DNA of 64,000 bases from Burkholderia latens (GTDB lineage: Bacteria > Pseudomonadota > Gammaproteobacteria > Burkholderiales > Burkholderiaceae). A program made the position numbers and the translations under genes. The stretch lies in assembly GCF_902499045.1 (NCBI RefSeq), contig NZ_CABVPL010000012.1, positions 62,001-126,000 on the forward strand, written 5' to 3'. Positions 17,208 to 24,636 of the stretch are shown here, piece after piece; positions within the stretch are counted from its first letter, which is position 1, and every line of letters starts with the position of its first letter. The notes under the pieces are model-generated. The model worked only from the letters and a program-made list of their open reading frames with translations. It was not told where the DNA came from and ran no database searches.

Positions 17208-20186
17208 ATGACCGACACCCGAACCTGTTCGATCAAGTTTGACGGCGCCACGCTCAGCGGCGACGCCGGCCAGCCGCTGCTGGATTTCCTCGCCGAACAC
17301 GACGTGTCGTTGCCGCACGTCTGCTATCACCGCGCGCTGGGCGCGTTGCAGACCTGCGACGTCTGCTGGGTCGAAACCGGCGACGGCGAGCTGCAACGCG
17401 CGTGCACGCTGCGCAGCGCCGACGGGCTCGCCGTCGTGAGCCGGTCCGAGCGGGCGCGGCGCGCGCGCGAGGAGGGGATGGACAGGCTGCTCGCGAAGCA
17501 CGAGCTGTACTGCACCGTGTGCGAACACAACACGGGCGACTGCACGCTGCACAACACGTTCGCCGACATGCAGTTGCCGATCCAGCGCTATGCGTACCAG
17601 CGCAAGCCGTACGTGAAGGACGAGTCGAACCCGTTCTACACGTACGATCCGGACCAGTGCATCGTGTGCGGGCGGTGCGTCGAAGCGTGCCAGAACGTCG
17701 AGGTGAACGAGACGTTGAGCATCGATTTCTCGATGGATCATCCGCGCGTGCTGTGGGACGGCGGCCGCGCGATCGGCGAATCGAGCTGCGTGAGCTGCGG
17801 CCATTGCGTGACGGTATGTCCGTGCAACGCGCTGCTCGAGAAGTCGATGCAGCCCGATGCGGGACCGTTTACCGCGATGCCGGAAACGGTCAAGCGGCCG
17901 CTGATCGACTTCGTGAAGGTGCTCGAGCGCACGATCGGCGCGCCGCCGGTCACTGGCGTGTCGAAGCTCGACGTCGCGTTGCGGCAGGCCGAAATCAAGC
18001 GCACCAAGACCGTCTGCACGTATTGCGGCGTCGGTTGCGCATTCGAGATGTGGACGCGCGATCGCCACGTGCTGAAGGTGCAACCCGTCGTGGACGCGCC
18101 GGCCAACGGCATCTCGACCTGCGTGAAGGGCCGCTTCGGCTGGGATTTCGTCAACGATCCGAAGCGGCTCACGACGCCGCTCGTGCGCGAGCACGGCCGC
18201 TTTCACGAAGTGTCGTGGGACGAGGCGCTCGACGTCGTCGCGCGACGGCTGCTGGAGATCCGCGCGGCGCACGGGCCCGACAGCATCGGCTTCATCGGCT
18301 CCAGCAAGGCGAGCAACGAAGAGGCGTACCTGACGCAGAAGATCGCGCGGCTCGTGATCGGCACCAACAGCGTCGACAATTCGTCGCGCTACTGCCAGAA
18401 CCCGGCGACGATGGGACTGTTCCGCACGGTCGGCTACGGCGGCGACGCGGGCACGATCGCCGATCTCGCGGCGGCCGACCTGATCGTGATCGTCGGCAGC
18501 AATACGGCCGAATGCCACCCGGTGATCGCATCGCGCCTGAAAGCCGCGCGCAAGCTGCGCGGCCAGCGGCTGATCGTCGTCGATCCGCGCCGCCACGAGA
18601 TGGCCGAGCGCGCCGACCTCCATCTGCAGCCGCGCACCGGCACCGATCTCGTATGGGCATCGGCATTCGCGCGCTACGCGTTCGACCATGGGCTCGCCGA
18701 TACAGACTTCCTGGCCGCGCGGGTCAACGGCGTGGACGGCTATCGCGCGTCGCTCGAACCGTTCACGATGGAGTTCGCCGCGCAGGCGACCGGCATCGCG
18801 CGCGAACAGCTCGTCGCGGCGGCCGACATGATCGCGCGCTCGCCGAGCGTGTGCATCGTCTGGGCGATGGGCATCACGCAGCACAGCCATGGCGCGGACG
18901 CGAGCACGGCGCTGTCGAACCTGCTGCTCGTGACCGGCAACTACGGCCGGCCGGGCACCGGCGGCTACCCGATGCGCGGGCACAACAACGTGCAGGGTGC
19001 GAGCGACTTCGGCTGCCTGAAGGACGTCTATCCTGGATACGAGAAAGTCACCGACGATGCGGTGCGCGAGAAATGGGCGCGCGCGTGGGGTGTCGAGCCG
19101 TGGGCGCTGTCGTCGAAGATCGGCGAGGACAATTTCATGATGGTCGAGCAGGCCGCGCAAGGGCGCCTGAAGGCGATGATGGTGATCGGCGAGGAAACCG
19201 CGTTCTCGGACGCCGACTCCGCGAACGTGCACCGCGCGTTCTCGCAGCTCGATTTCTTCGTCGTGCAGGACATCTTCATGAGCCGCACCGCCGAATTCGC
19301 GGACGTCGTGCTGCCCGGCTGCCCGAGCGTCGAGAAGGACGGCACGTTCGTCAATACCGAGCGCCGGATCCAGCGCTTTTACGAAGTGATGCCGCCGCTG
19401 GGCGATAGCCGGCCCGACTGGCGGATCCTGACCGATCTCGCGGCGCGGATGGGCCACGACTGGGGCTACACGCATCCGTCGCAGATCATGGACGAGGCGG
19501 CCGGCATCGCCGAGATGTTCGCCGGCGTCAGCTATGCGCGCCTCGAGGGCTGGCAATCGCTCCTGTGGCCGGTGCGCGCGGACGGCACCGACACGCCGTT
19601 GCTGTATACGGAGCGCTTCCACACGGACGACGGCCGCGCGAAACTGCATCCGCTCACATGGCAGCCGCCCGCCGAGGACACCGACGGCGAATACGACCTG
19701 CTCGCCGACAACGGCCGGATGCTCGAGCATTTTCAGTCGACGAACCAGAGCGGCCGCGGTGGACGGCTGTGGGGGCTGTCGCCCGAATGGTTCGTCGAGG
19801 TGAGCCGCGAGGTCGCGGCCGCGCGCGGGATCGAGGACGGCACGTGGGTGCGTCTCACGTCGCGGCGCGGCTCGGCCGAGATGATCGCGCTCGTCACCGA
19901 TCGCGTGCGCGGCAACACGCTGTTCCTGCCGATTCACCAGGGCAAGGCGGGCGCGAACGCGCTGACGGGGGAGCACCACGATCCCGACGTCAACACGCCC
20001 GCGTACAAGGAGCTCGCGGTGCGGCTCGACGTGCTGCCGCGCCCGCGCGACGCACGGCCGTTGCCGGCCGGCAATTTCCGCTACGGCGCGCGTACGCCGA
20101 ACGCGGGCATCGACGCCGCGGCCAAATGGTCGCGGCCCGACTACGTTGCGCCGCCCGACGCGGCGCCCCATCCGGAGAAAAGCTGA
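17208..20186 (+). CDS. Molybdopterin formate dehydrogenase alpha subunit, YjgC/YrhE type
   Basis: A 992-residue fusion of an N-terminal ferredoxin-rich module and a molybdopterin catalytic module. Visible cofactor sites are a [2Fe-2S] set (C39, C50, C53, C66) and a His-ligated [4Fe-4S] set (H98, C102, C105, C111). Two ferredoxin [4Fe-4S] sets follow (C151/154/157/161 and C194/197/200/204). The catalytic-domain cluster is C270/C273/C277/C305. The Mo ligand is Cys396 in SSRYCQNPATMG, so no selenocysteine is needed. The residue after Cys396 is Gln; in classic formate dehydrogenases it is His. The B. subtilis homologues YjgC and YrhE share this layout and pair with DUF1641 proteins, as here. No signal peptide, so it is cytoplasmic. 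Electron acceptor (quinone via the partner, or NAD) is not shown. Confidence 0.9.
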   Translation: MTDTRTCSIKFDGATLSGDAGQPLLDFLAEHDVSLPHVCYHRALGALQTCDVCWVETGDGELQRACTLRSADGLAVVSRSERARRAREEGMDRLLAKHELYCTVCEHNTGDCTLHNTFADMQLPIQRYAYQRKPYVKDESNPFYTYDPDQCIVCGRCVEACQNVEVNETLSIDFSMDHPRVLWDGGRAIGESSCVSCGHCVTVCPCNALLEKSMQPDAGPFTAMPETVKRPLIDFVKVLERTIGAPPVTGVSKLDVALRQAEIKRTKTVCTYCGVGCAFEMWTRDRHVLKVQPVVDAPANGISTCVKGRFGWDFVNDPKRLTTPLVREHGRFHEVSWDEALDVVARRLLEIRAAHGPDSIGFIGSSKASNEEAYLTQKIARLVIGTNSVDNSSRYCQNPATMGLFRTVGYGGDAGTIADLAAADLIVIVGSNTAECHPVIASRLKAARKLRGQRLIVVDPRRHEMAERADLHLQPRTGTDLVWASAFARYAFDHGLADTDFLAARVNGVDGYRASLEPFTMEFAAQATGIAREQLVAAADMIARSPSVCIVWAMGITQHSHGADASTALSNLLLVTGNYGRPGTGGYPMRGHNNVQGASDFGCLKDVYPGYEKVTDDAVREKWARAWGVEPWALSSKIGEDNFMMVEQAAQGRLKAMMVIGEETAFSDADSANVHRAFSQLDFFVVQDIFMSRTAEFADVVLPGCPSVEKDGTFVNTERRIQRFYEVMPPLGDSRPDWRILTDLAARMGHDWGYTHPSQIMDEAAGIAEMFAGVSYARLEGWQSLLWPVRADGTDTPLLYTERFHTDDGRAKLHPLTWQPPAEDTDGEYDLLADNGRMLEHFQSTNQSGRGGRLWGLSPEWFVEVSREVAAARGIEDGTWVRLTSRRGSAEMIALVTDRVRGNTLFLPIHQGKAGANALTGEHHDPDVNTPAYKELAVRLDVLPRPRDARPLPAGNFRYGARTPNAGIDAAAKWSRPDYVAPPDAAPHPEKS

Positions 20187-20668
20187 TGGCCGAACGCCTG
20201 CCCCACGATGTGACGCCTCCCCAGACGGAGCCCGATGCGCACGACGCGCTCGAACGCCTGCTCGGCAGCCTGCACCGGCACGGCTTCCTGCGTTTCGCGA
20301 ACGATGTCGTGAGCGCGAACGCCCGCATTGCGGAAGTGCTGGTCGGCGCGCTCGACAAGCCGGGCACGCAAACCGGCGTGCAGAACCTGGCGATGCTCGT
20401 GATGGCGCTGTCGAGCATTCCGCCCGAGCAGTTCGGCAAGACGATGTTCGCGGCCGCCGACGCGCTGCGCCACGTCGGCGCGTGGAAGCCGTCCGAGCAC
20501 GAGCACGCGGCGCCGGGCGTGCGCGGCGTGTACCGGCTGCTGCACGACGAAGCGCTGTGGGATGCGCTGACGCCGCTGCTCGAAGGGTTGAAGGTATTCG
20601 CTCAGGGCCTGGCGCGCGAACCCGAGAAGCCGATCACGACGCTCAGCGGGAAGCCGACGGACGCGTGA
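20186..20668 (+). CDS. DUF1641 protein, partner of the formate dehydrogenase
   Basis: A 160-residue DUF1641 protein. The conserved core runs from ALERLLGSLHRHGFLRF through the helical middle (TGVQNLAMLVMALSSIP) to GVYRLLHDEALWDALTPLLEGLKVFAQGL. DUF1641 proteins (YjgD/YrhD in B. subtilis) are encoded with YjgC-type formate dehydrogenases and are thought to act as the electron-transferring, membrane-associated partner. The start overlaps the preceding stop by one base (TGATG), giving tight stoichiometric coupling. The 3' end overlaps the convergent Nudix gene by 26 bases. Confidence 0.88.
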   Translation: MAERLPHDVTPPQTEPDAHDALERLLGSLHRHGFLRFANDVVSANARIAEVLVGALDKPGTQTGVQNLAMLVMALSSIPPEQFGKTMFAAADALRHVGAWKPSEHEHAAPGVRGVYRLLHDEALWDALTPLLEGLKVFAQGLAREPEKPITTLSGKPTDA

Positions 20669-21119
20669 CGGCATCGGCGCCGGGTGTATCCTGCGCGCGG
20701 ATCAGGCTCGCGATCGTCTGCACGATGCGCTGCGTCGGTGCGCTCGCCGGCCAGCGCGGCACAGCGTCGACATGGACCCAGCGGCACAGCGCGATCTCGC
20801 GGCCGGGGCACGCATGCTGGCCGGGCGGCAGCATCGCGACGAACACGTGATGACGCTTCACGCTGCCGTCGACGTAGAAGAAATAGGCGAGTTCGAGATC
20901 GACGAGCCCGGTTTCCTCCTGCAGTTCGCGATGCGCGGCGTCGAGCGCCGATTCGCCGCGCCGGATCACGCCGCCCGGCAGCGTCCAGCGCGATGACGGC
21001 CGGCGCGCGACCAGCAGCACGCGGTTGTTGCGGTGGCAGACGATCGTCGCGCGTTCCTTCGCCAGCGGTGCCAGCGGCACGGCGCGCATGGGGAAGTCGG
21101 ACGGATCGGGTAGTGTCAT
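20643..21119 (-). CDS. Nudix hydrolase
   Basis: A 158-residue Nudix protein. The complete Nudix box runs from GGVIRRGESALDAAH into RELQEETGL at about residues 50-72, with the catalytic Glu residues in the REL-x-EE segment. Such enzymes cleave nucleoside diphosphate derivatives; the substrate is unknown. Starts at 21119, 21152 and 21089 are all possible because no clear ribosome-binding site is seen; 21119 gives the usual family length. Downstream it overlaps the DUF1641 gene tail-to-tail. Upstream lies an 8-bp tandem repeat at 21285-21361. Confidence 0.8.
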   Translation of the reverse strand: MTLPDPSDFPMRAVPLAPLAKERATIVCHRNNRVLLVARRPSSRWTLPGGVIRRGESALDAAHRELQEETGLVDLELAYFFYVDGSVKRHHVFVAMLPPGQHACPGREIALCRWVHVDAVPRWPASAPTQRIVQTIASLIRAQDTPGADAVTRPSASR

Positions 21120-21284
21120 GCCCGCTAGGCGGCGAAGAAGAGGGAGGTCCATGACGGCATGCAGCAACCGGTGTGCCTGCGGGGCGGCGTGGCTCGCGCT
21201 GGCGCCGGCCGCGGCTGCGGCCGCGCAGCAGCCAAGCCGCTCGGTAGATCAGTGTCGCCCACGCGGCGGGCACTCGCCGCGCAG

Positions 21285-21361
21285 CCGAGCAGCCGAGCAG
21301 CCAAGTAGCCAAGTAGCCAAGTAGCCAAGTAGCCAAGTAGCCAAGTAGCCAAGTAGCCAAG
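21285..21361. repeat. Tandem repeat of 8-bp units
   Basis: Two copies of CCGAGCAG (21285-21300) are followed by seven perfect copies of CCAAGTAG (21301-21356) and a partial copy CCAAG. The unit is not a multiple of three. The minus strand is free of stops across the array; the plus strand has a stop in each frame. It lies between the 3' end of the Mn catalase gene and the 5' end of the Nudix gene, about 165 bp upstream of the chosen Nudix start. Copy number is likely to vary by slipped-strand mispairing. Confidence 0.95.
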
Positions 21362-21506
21362 ACGCCGGGCTACCCGGCCACACAGCCACACAGCCATGCA
21401 CTGCCGGATCTGCCGTCGCCCGCAGCAGCTTTCTCCGGCTGAGTCGGCACCGGCGCCTGCACTTCGGCGCACGCGTGCGCGCCCCGCGGCGGCCGCCGCA
21501 CCGCGC

Positions 21507-22418
21507 TCAGGGCTTCGCCGGCGGCGTCGCGCCCGGCGACGCGGCCGTACTGTCGCGCGGCGCGCCCGCGCCCAGCTCGGCGCCCGTCACAGGATCGCAG
21601 CGCGGATCGGATGCGAGGCGGCGCGTCATCGCTTCGAGTGCCTCCGACTGCTGCGGCTCGACCGCGCCCTTCGCTGCGCCGTCGCCGCCGTCGACGGCCG
21701 GCTCGCCGCGCCGCAGCGACAGCGAATCGCCGCGATTCCACGGGCCCGGCACCGGTTCGCCGTCCTGCATCCGGAAGTACACGCGGTCGTACGGCGACTT
21801 CGGCGGCAGCTTGCCCGGCGGGAAGTTCGCGGTGATCGCATAGAGCGCCTTCTCGAACGACATCTGGTGCGACACCTCGCGCGTCATCAGGAAGCCGAGC
21901 GCGTCGCGCACGCCCGGATCGTCGGACACGTTGATCAGCCGTTCGTAGATGATCTTCGCGCGCGCTTCGGCCGCGATGTTCGAGCGCAGGTCGGCCGTCG
22001 GTTCGCCGATCGTGTCGATGTACGCGGCCGACCACGGCACGCCGCCCGAGTTCGTCAGCGGCGAGCCGGCGCCGTACAGCAGTTGCGTCACGTGACTGTC
22101 GTTGCCTGCGCCGTGCAGCTTGCGGTACAGCTCGGCCTGTTCGTCGACGGCTTCCGCGAGTTCGCCTTTCGCCCCGCGGTTCAGCATCGCAACCAGCGAG
22201 CCGATCACCTCGAGATGGCTCAATTCCTCGGTCGCGATGTCGAGCAGCATGTCCTTGCGGCCGGGATCCTCTTCGGTGATCGCCTGCGTGAAATAGCGCA
22301 TCGCGGCGGCGAGTTCGCCTTGTGGTCCGCCGAACTGCTCGAGCAGCAGGTTCGCGAGGCCCGGATTCGGCGCGGCGACGCGCACCGTGTACTGAAGCCG
22401 TGTGTTGTGGATGAACAT
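21507..22418 (-). CDS. Manganese catalase
   Basis: A 303-residue ferritin-like Mn catalase that disproportionates hydrogen peroxide without heme. Di-manganese ligands follow the L. plantarum enzyme: Glu35 in PQGELAAAMRYF, Glu65 and His68 in IATEELSHLE, then the Glu of NIAAEARAKIIYE and the His of REVSHQMSFEKAL. The C-terminal extension is acidic/Pro-rich and variable, as in other family members. The start MFIHNTRLQY is preceded by GGAGGT. It stands alone on the minus strand. The 23-bp element at 22626-22648 lies about 210 bp upstream. Confidence 0.93.
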   Translation of the reverse strand: MFIHNTRLQYTVRVAAPNPGLANLLLEQFGGPQGELAAAMRYFTQAITEEDPGRKDMLLDIATEELSHLEVIGSLVAMLNRGAKGELAEAVDEQAELYRKLHGAGNDSHVTQLLYGAGSPLTNSGGVPWSAAYIDTIGEPTADLRSNIAAEARAKIIYERLINVSDDPGVRDALGFLMTREVSHQMSFEKALYAITANFPPGKLPPKSPYDRVYFRMQDGEPVPGPWNRGDSLSLRRGEPAVDGGDGAAKGAVEPQQSEALEAMTRRLASDPRCDPVTGAELGAGAPRDSTAASPGATPPAKP

Positions 22419-22625
22419 GAAACCTCCGTGTGAAGAAGTGGGACGGCACCTGCGACGGAGGGCGGAGCACAGGGCGCGCCTATAGTGGTGCCGTGGTGGT
22501 GCCGCGGCGCGAAGGCGGTGCGCGGCGCGAACCTTCGCGGTGCGCTGCAACGGTCACGGCCCGGGCGTGCGCCGCCGCACCGGTGCCGCGCATCGGCCGG
22601 GCCGCGCGCGGCGCGTTTGTCCGCG

Positions 22626-22648
22626 ATTTTTCAACGCGTTGTCATTTC
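22626..22648. promoter_or_regulatory. Conserved 23-bp AT-rich element, copy 2
   Basis: The sequence ATTTTTCAA-N4-TTGTCATTTC is the same as at 9982-10004 except for the central four bases, here CGCG, which make CAACGCGTTG a perfect palindrome. It is about 210 bp upstream of the Mn catalase start. On the minus strand it reads TTGAAAAAT toward that gene, a possible -35 region, but no matching -10 is seen 17 bp further on. Confidence 0.5.
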
Positions 22649-22698
22649 TGCCGACGCGCGTGCGCATTGCGCCGGACGTCGCGCCGGCAATGCGCGGG

Positions 22699-22938
22699 TC
22701 AGCGCGATTCGCGGCGTCCGCTTTCGCGTCCGCGTGCCGGCGGACGCTGCGATGGCTCGCCGGACGGCTGTGCCGGCCGGCCGCTGTCGTCGGGCGCGGG
22801 CGGCTTGCCTTCGGCGGGATCGCGCGCGCTGCGCGGCGGCGGCGTGCCGATGCCGCGGCGCTTGCCTTCGGGGCCGGGCGTGCTGTCGCCGCGGTCCTGT
22901 CCTTGGGAATCGGTGTCGAGTGAGGTCGAGCGTGTCAT
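22699..22938 (-). CDS. Small disordered Pro/Gly/Asp-rich protein
   Basis: A predicted 79-residue hydrophilic protein starting MTRSTSLDTDSQGQDRGD. It is rich in Pro, Asp, Gly, Arg and Ser and has no hydrophobic segment, Cys or recognisable domain, so it is almost certainly intrinsically disordered. No strong ribosome-binding site is seen. The sense frame avoids stops and looks non-random in its acidic/proline spacing. Similar small proteins occur at 41752 and 44511. I cannot exclude that this is a chance reading frame. Confidence 0.45.
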   Translation of the reverse strand: MTRSTSLDTDSQGQDRGDSTPGPEGKRRGIGTPPPRSARDPAEGKPPAPDDSGRPAQPSGEPSQRPPARGRESGRRESR

Positions 22939-23124
22939 CGGAGCAGGTTTCCTGTCGTGATGATCGGATCCGCTGCGCCGCATCGCGCGTGCCGCCCCAC
23001 CGCGCGACGCGATGCGTGCCGCGGCGTGAGCACGACGTGCGGCCGGGCGCGCGCCTTGCTTGCACGCGCCGCTGAGGCCGGCGCGTGCAATGCCGCACGC
23101 CGCCCCCGCCTGGAGAGCGACCCG

Positions 23125-24543
23125 ATGCCCGATGCGACCCTGTCCCCGTTGTCCGTCCGTGAGCGATTGCGCCGCGTGCTGGTGCGCGCGTTCACGCGCG
23201 GGTGGCGTGGTACGCGGGGGCCGCTGGCGGCGCCGGGGGCCGGTTTCGTCGCGTGCTTCGCGCCGCATGCGGAGCCGGCGTTGTCGACCGCCGGACCGCC
23301 GGCCGGGTTCGCGCCGCGTGTGGCGCTCGCGCGCGCCGGCGACAGCACCGCCGACGGCGGCAGCGGCGGCAGGACTGGACAAGGCCGCCACGACGAACGC
23401 GACACCGACGCGCCGGGCGGCGGCGGAGGCGACGGCCATCCGCACGACGATCGCGGCGGCCGCACCGGCGGCGATGGCGATGGCGACGACGGCGAAGGCG
23501 AACGCAGGCGGCCGGGCAAGAAACCGCTGATCATCCTCGGCGCGGTGGTGGTCGTGCTGGCGATCGCGGGGCTCGCGTGGTGGCTGATGACGCGCGACCA
23601 GGAAAGTACCGACGACGCGTACACCGACGGCAACGCGGTGGCCGTCGCGCCGCACGTGTCCGGCTACGTGACGCGGCTCGCGGTCGACGACAACACGTAC
23701 GTGCATCGCGGCGACGTGCTGGTCGAGATCGATCCGCGCGACTACCGCGCGCAGGTCGACGCGGCGCGTGCGCAGCTCGGCCTCGCGCAGGCGCAGCTCG
23801 ATGCATCGCGCGTGCAGCTCGACATCGCGCGCGTGCAGTATCCGGCGCAGTACCGGCAGGCGCGCGCGCAGATCGAATCCGCGGAAGCCGCGTACCGGCA
23901 GGCGCTTGCCGCGCAGGAACGGCAGCGCGCCGTCGATGCGCGCGCGACGTCGCAGCAGGCGATCGACGCGGCCGACGCGCAGCGCGCGAGCGCCGATGCG
24001 AACGTCGCGATGGCGCAGGCGCAGGCGCGCACCGCGAGCCTCGTGCCGCAACAGATCCGCCAGGCCGAAACGGCCGTCGAGGAGCGTCGCCAGCAGGTGC
24101 TGCAGGCGCGCGCGCAGCTCGATACGGCGAACCTGAACCTGTCGTACTGCGAACTGCGCGCGCCGTCCGACGGCTGGGTCACGCGACGCAACGTGCAGCT
24201 CGGGTCGTATCTGCAGGCCGGCGCGTCGGTCTTCTCGATCGTCACGCCGCGCGTGTGGATCACCGCGAACTTCAAGGAGTCGCAACTCGACCGGATGCGG
24301 ATCGGCGATCGCGTCGACGTGTCGGTCGACGCGTATCCCGATCTCGATCTGCACGGCCACGTCGACAGCATCCAGCTCGGCAGCGGCTCGCGCTTCTCCG
24401 CGTTTCCGGCGGAGAACGCCACCGGCAATTTCGTGAAGATCGTGCAGCGCGTGCCCGTGAAGATCGTGCTCGACGGCCCGCTGCCGAACAATCCGCCGCT
24501 CGGTCTCGGCTTGTCGGCCGTACCGACCGTGCATCTGAAATAA
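23125..24543 (+). CDS. HlyD/EmrA-type membrane fusion protein of an efflux pump
   Basis: A 472-residue periplasmic adaptor. One transmembrane helix (KPLIILGAVVVVLAIAGLAW, about residues 133-152) is followed by the biotinyl-lipoyl hairpin with STDDAYTDGNAVAVAPHVSG. A long coiled-coil of Ala/Gln-rich heptads comes next (about 210-340), then the barrel part with GSYLQAGASVFSIV and WITANFKESQLDRM. The N-terminal cytoplasmic part is unusual: about 130 residues including a Gly/Asp-rich low-complexity run, where EmrA has about 25. A GGAGAG site supports the ATG at 23125. It is first in an operon with an EmrB-like transporter and an outer-membrane channel. Confidence 0.88.
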   Translation: MPDATLSPLSVRERLRRVLVRAFTRGWRGTRGPLAAPGAGFVACFAPHAEPALSTAGPPAGFAPRVALARAGDSTADGGSGGRTGQGRHDERDTDAPGGGGGDGHPHDDRGGRTGGDGDGDDGEGERRRPGKKPLIILGAVVVVLAIAGLAWWLMTRDQESTDDAYTDGNAVAVAPHVSGYVTRLAVDDNTYVHRGDVLVEIDPRDYRAQVDAARAQLGLAQAQLDASRVQLDIARVQYPAQYRQARAQIESAEAAYRQALAAQERQRAVDARATSQQAIDAADAQRASADANVAMAQAQARTASLVPQQIRQAETAVEERRQQVLQARAQLDTANLNLSYCELRAPSDGWVTRRNVQLGSYLQAGASVFSIVTPRVWITANFKESQLDRMRIGDRVDVSVDAYPDLDLHGHVDSIQLGSGSRFSAFPAENATGNFVKIVQRVPVKIVLDGPLPNNPPLGLGLSAVPTVHLK

Positions 24544-24549
24544 ACCACC

Positions 24550-24567
24550 GGCCGCCGCGCGGCGGCC
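24550..24567 (+). other. Intraoperonic GC-rich hairpin
   Basis: The palindrome GGCCGCC-GCGC-GGCGGCC gives a 7-bp stem with a 4-base loop directly after the adaptor stop codon. There is no T-run, so it is unlikely to be a full terminator. It may stabilise the upstream mRNA or reduce read-through to the transporter. Confidence 0.5.
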
Positions 24568-24588
24568 CGCTTTCACCGGAGCGATCCG

Positions 24589-24636
24589 ATGCCCGACATC
24601 CGCATGCCCGCCACGTTGCGCGAGGGCCGCCGATGA
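24589..24636 (+). CDS. 15-codon mini-ORF coupled to the EmrB-like gene
   Basis: A short reading frame, MPDIRMPATLREGRR, starts 8 bases after a GGAG site. Its TGA overlaps the ATG of the transporter gene (ATGA). This is the arrangement expected for translational coupling. It may be a functional leader peptide or only a device that delivers ribosomes to the transporter start. No protein function is proposed. Confidence 0.4.
   Translation: MPDIRMPATLREGRR

Noticed and set aside
13944-20171. Minus-strand open frame of 2075 codons
   Set aside because: Only its last 647 codons are real (CoxA). The rest is antisense to the formate dehydrogenase and in a different frame from CoxB.
21125-21472. Minus-strand frame reading through the 8-bp repeat as a YLATWLLG-type repeat protein
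   Set aside because: The repetitive peptide follows directly from the DNA repeat. The flanking sequence is low-complexity Arg/Ala and there is no ribosome-binding site.
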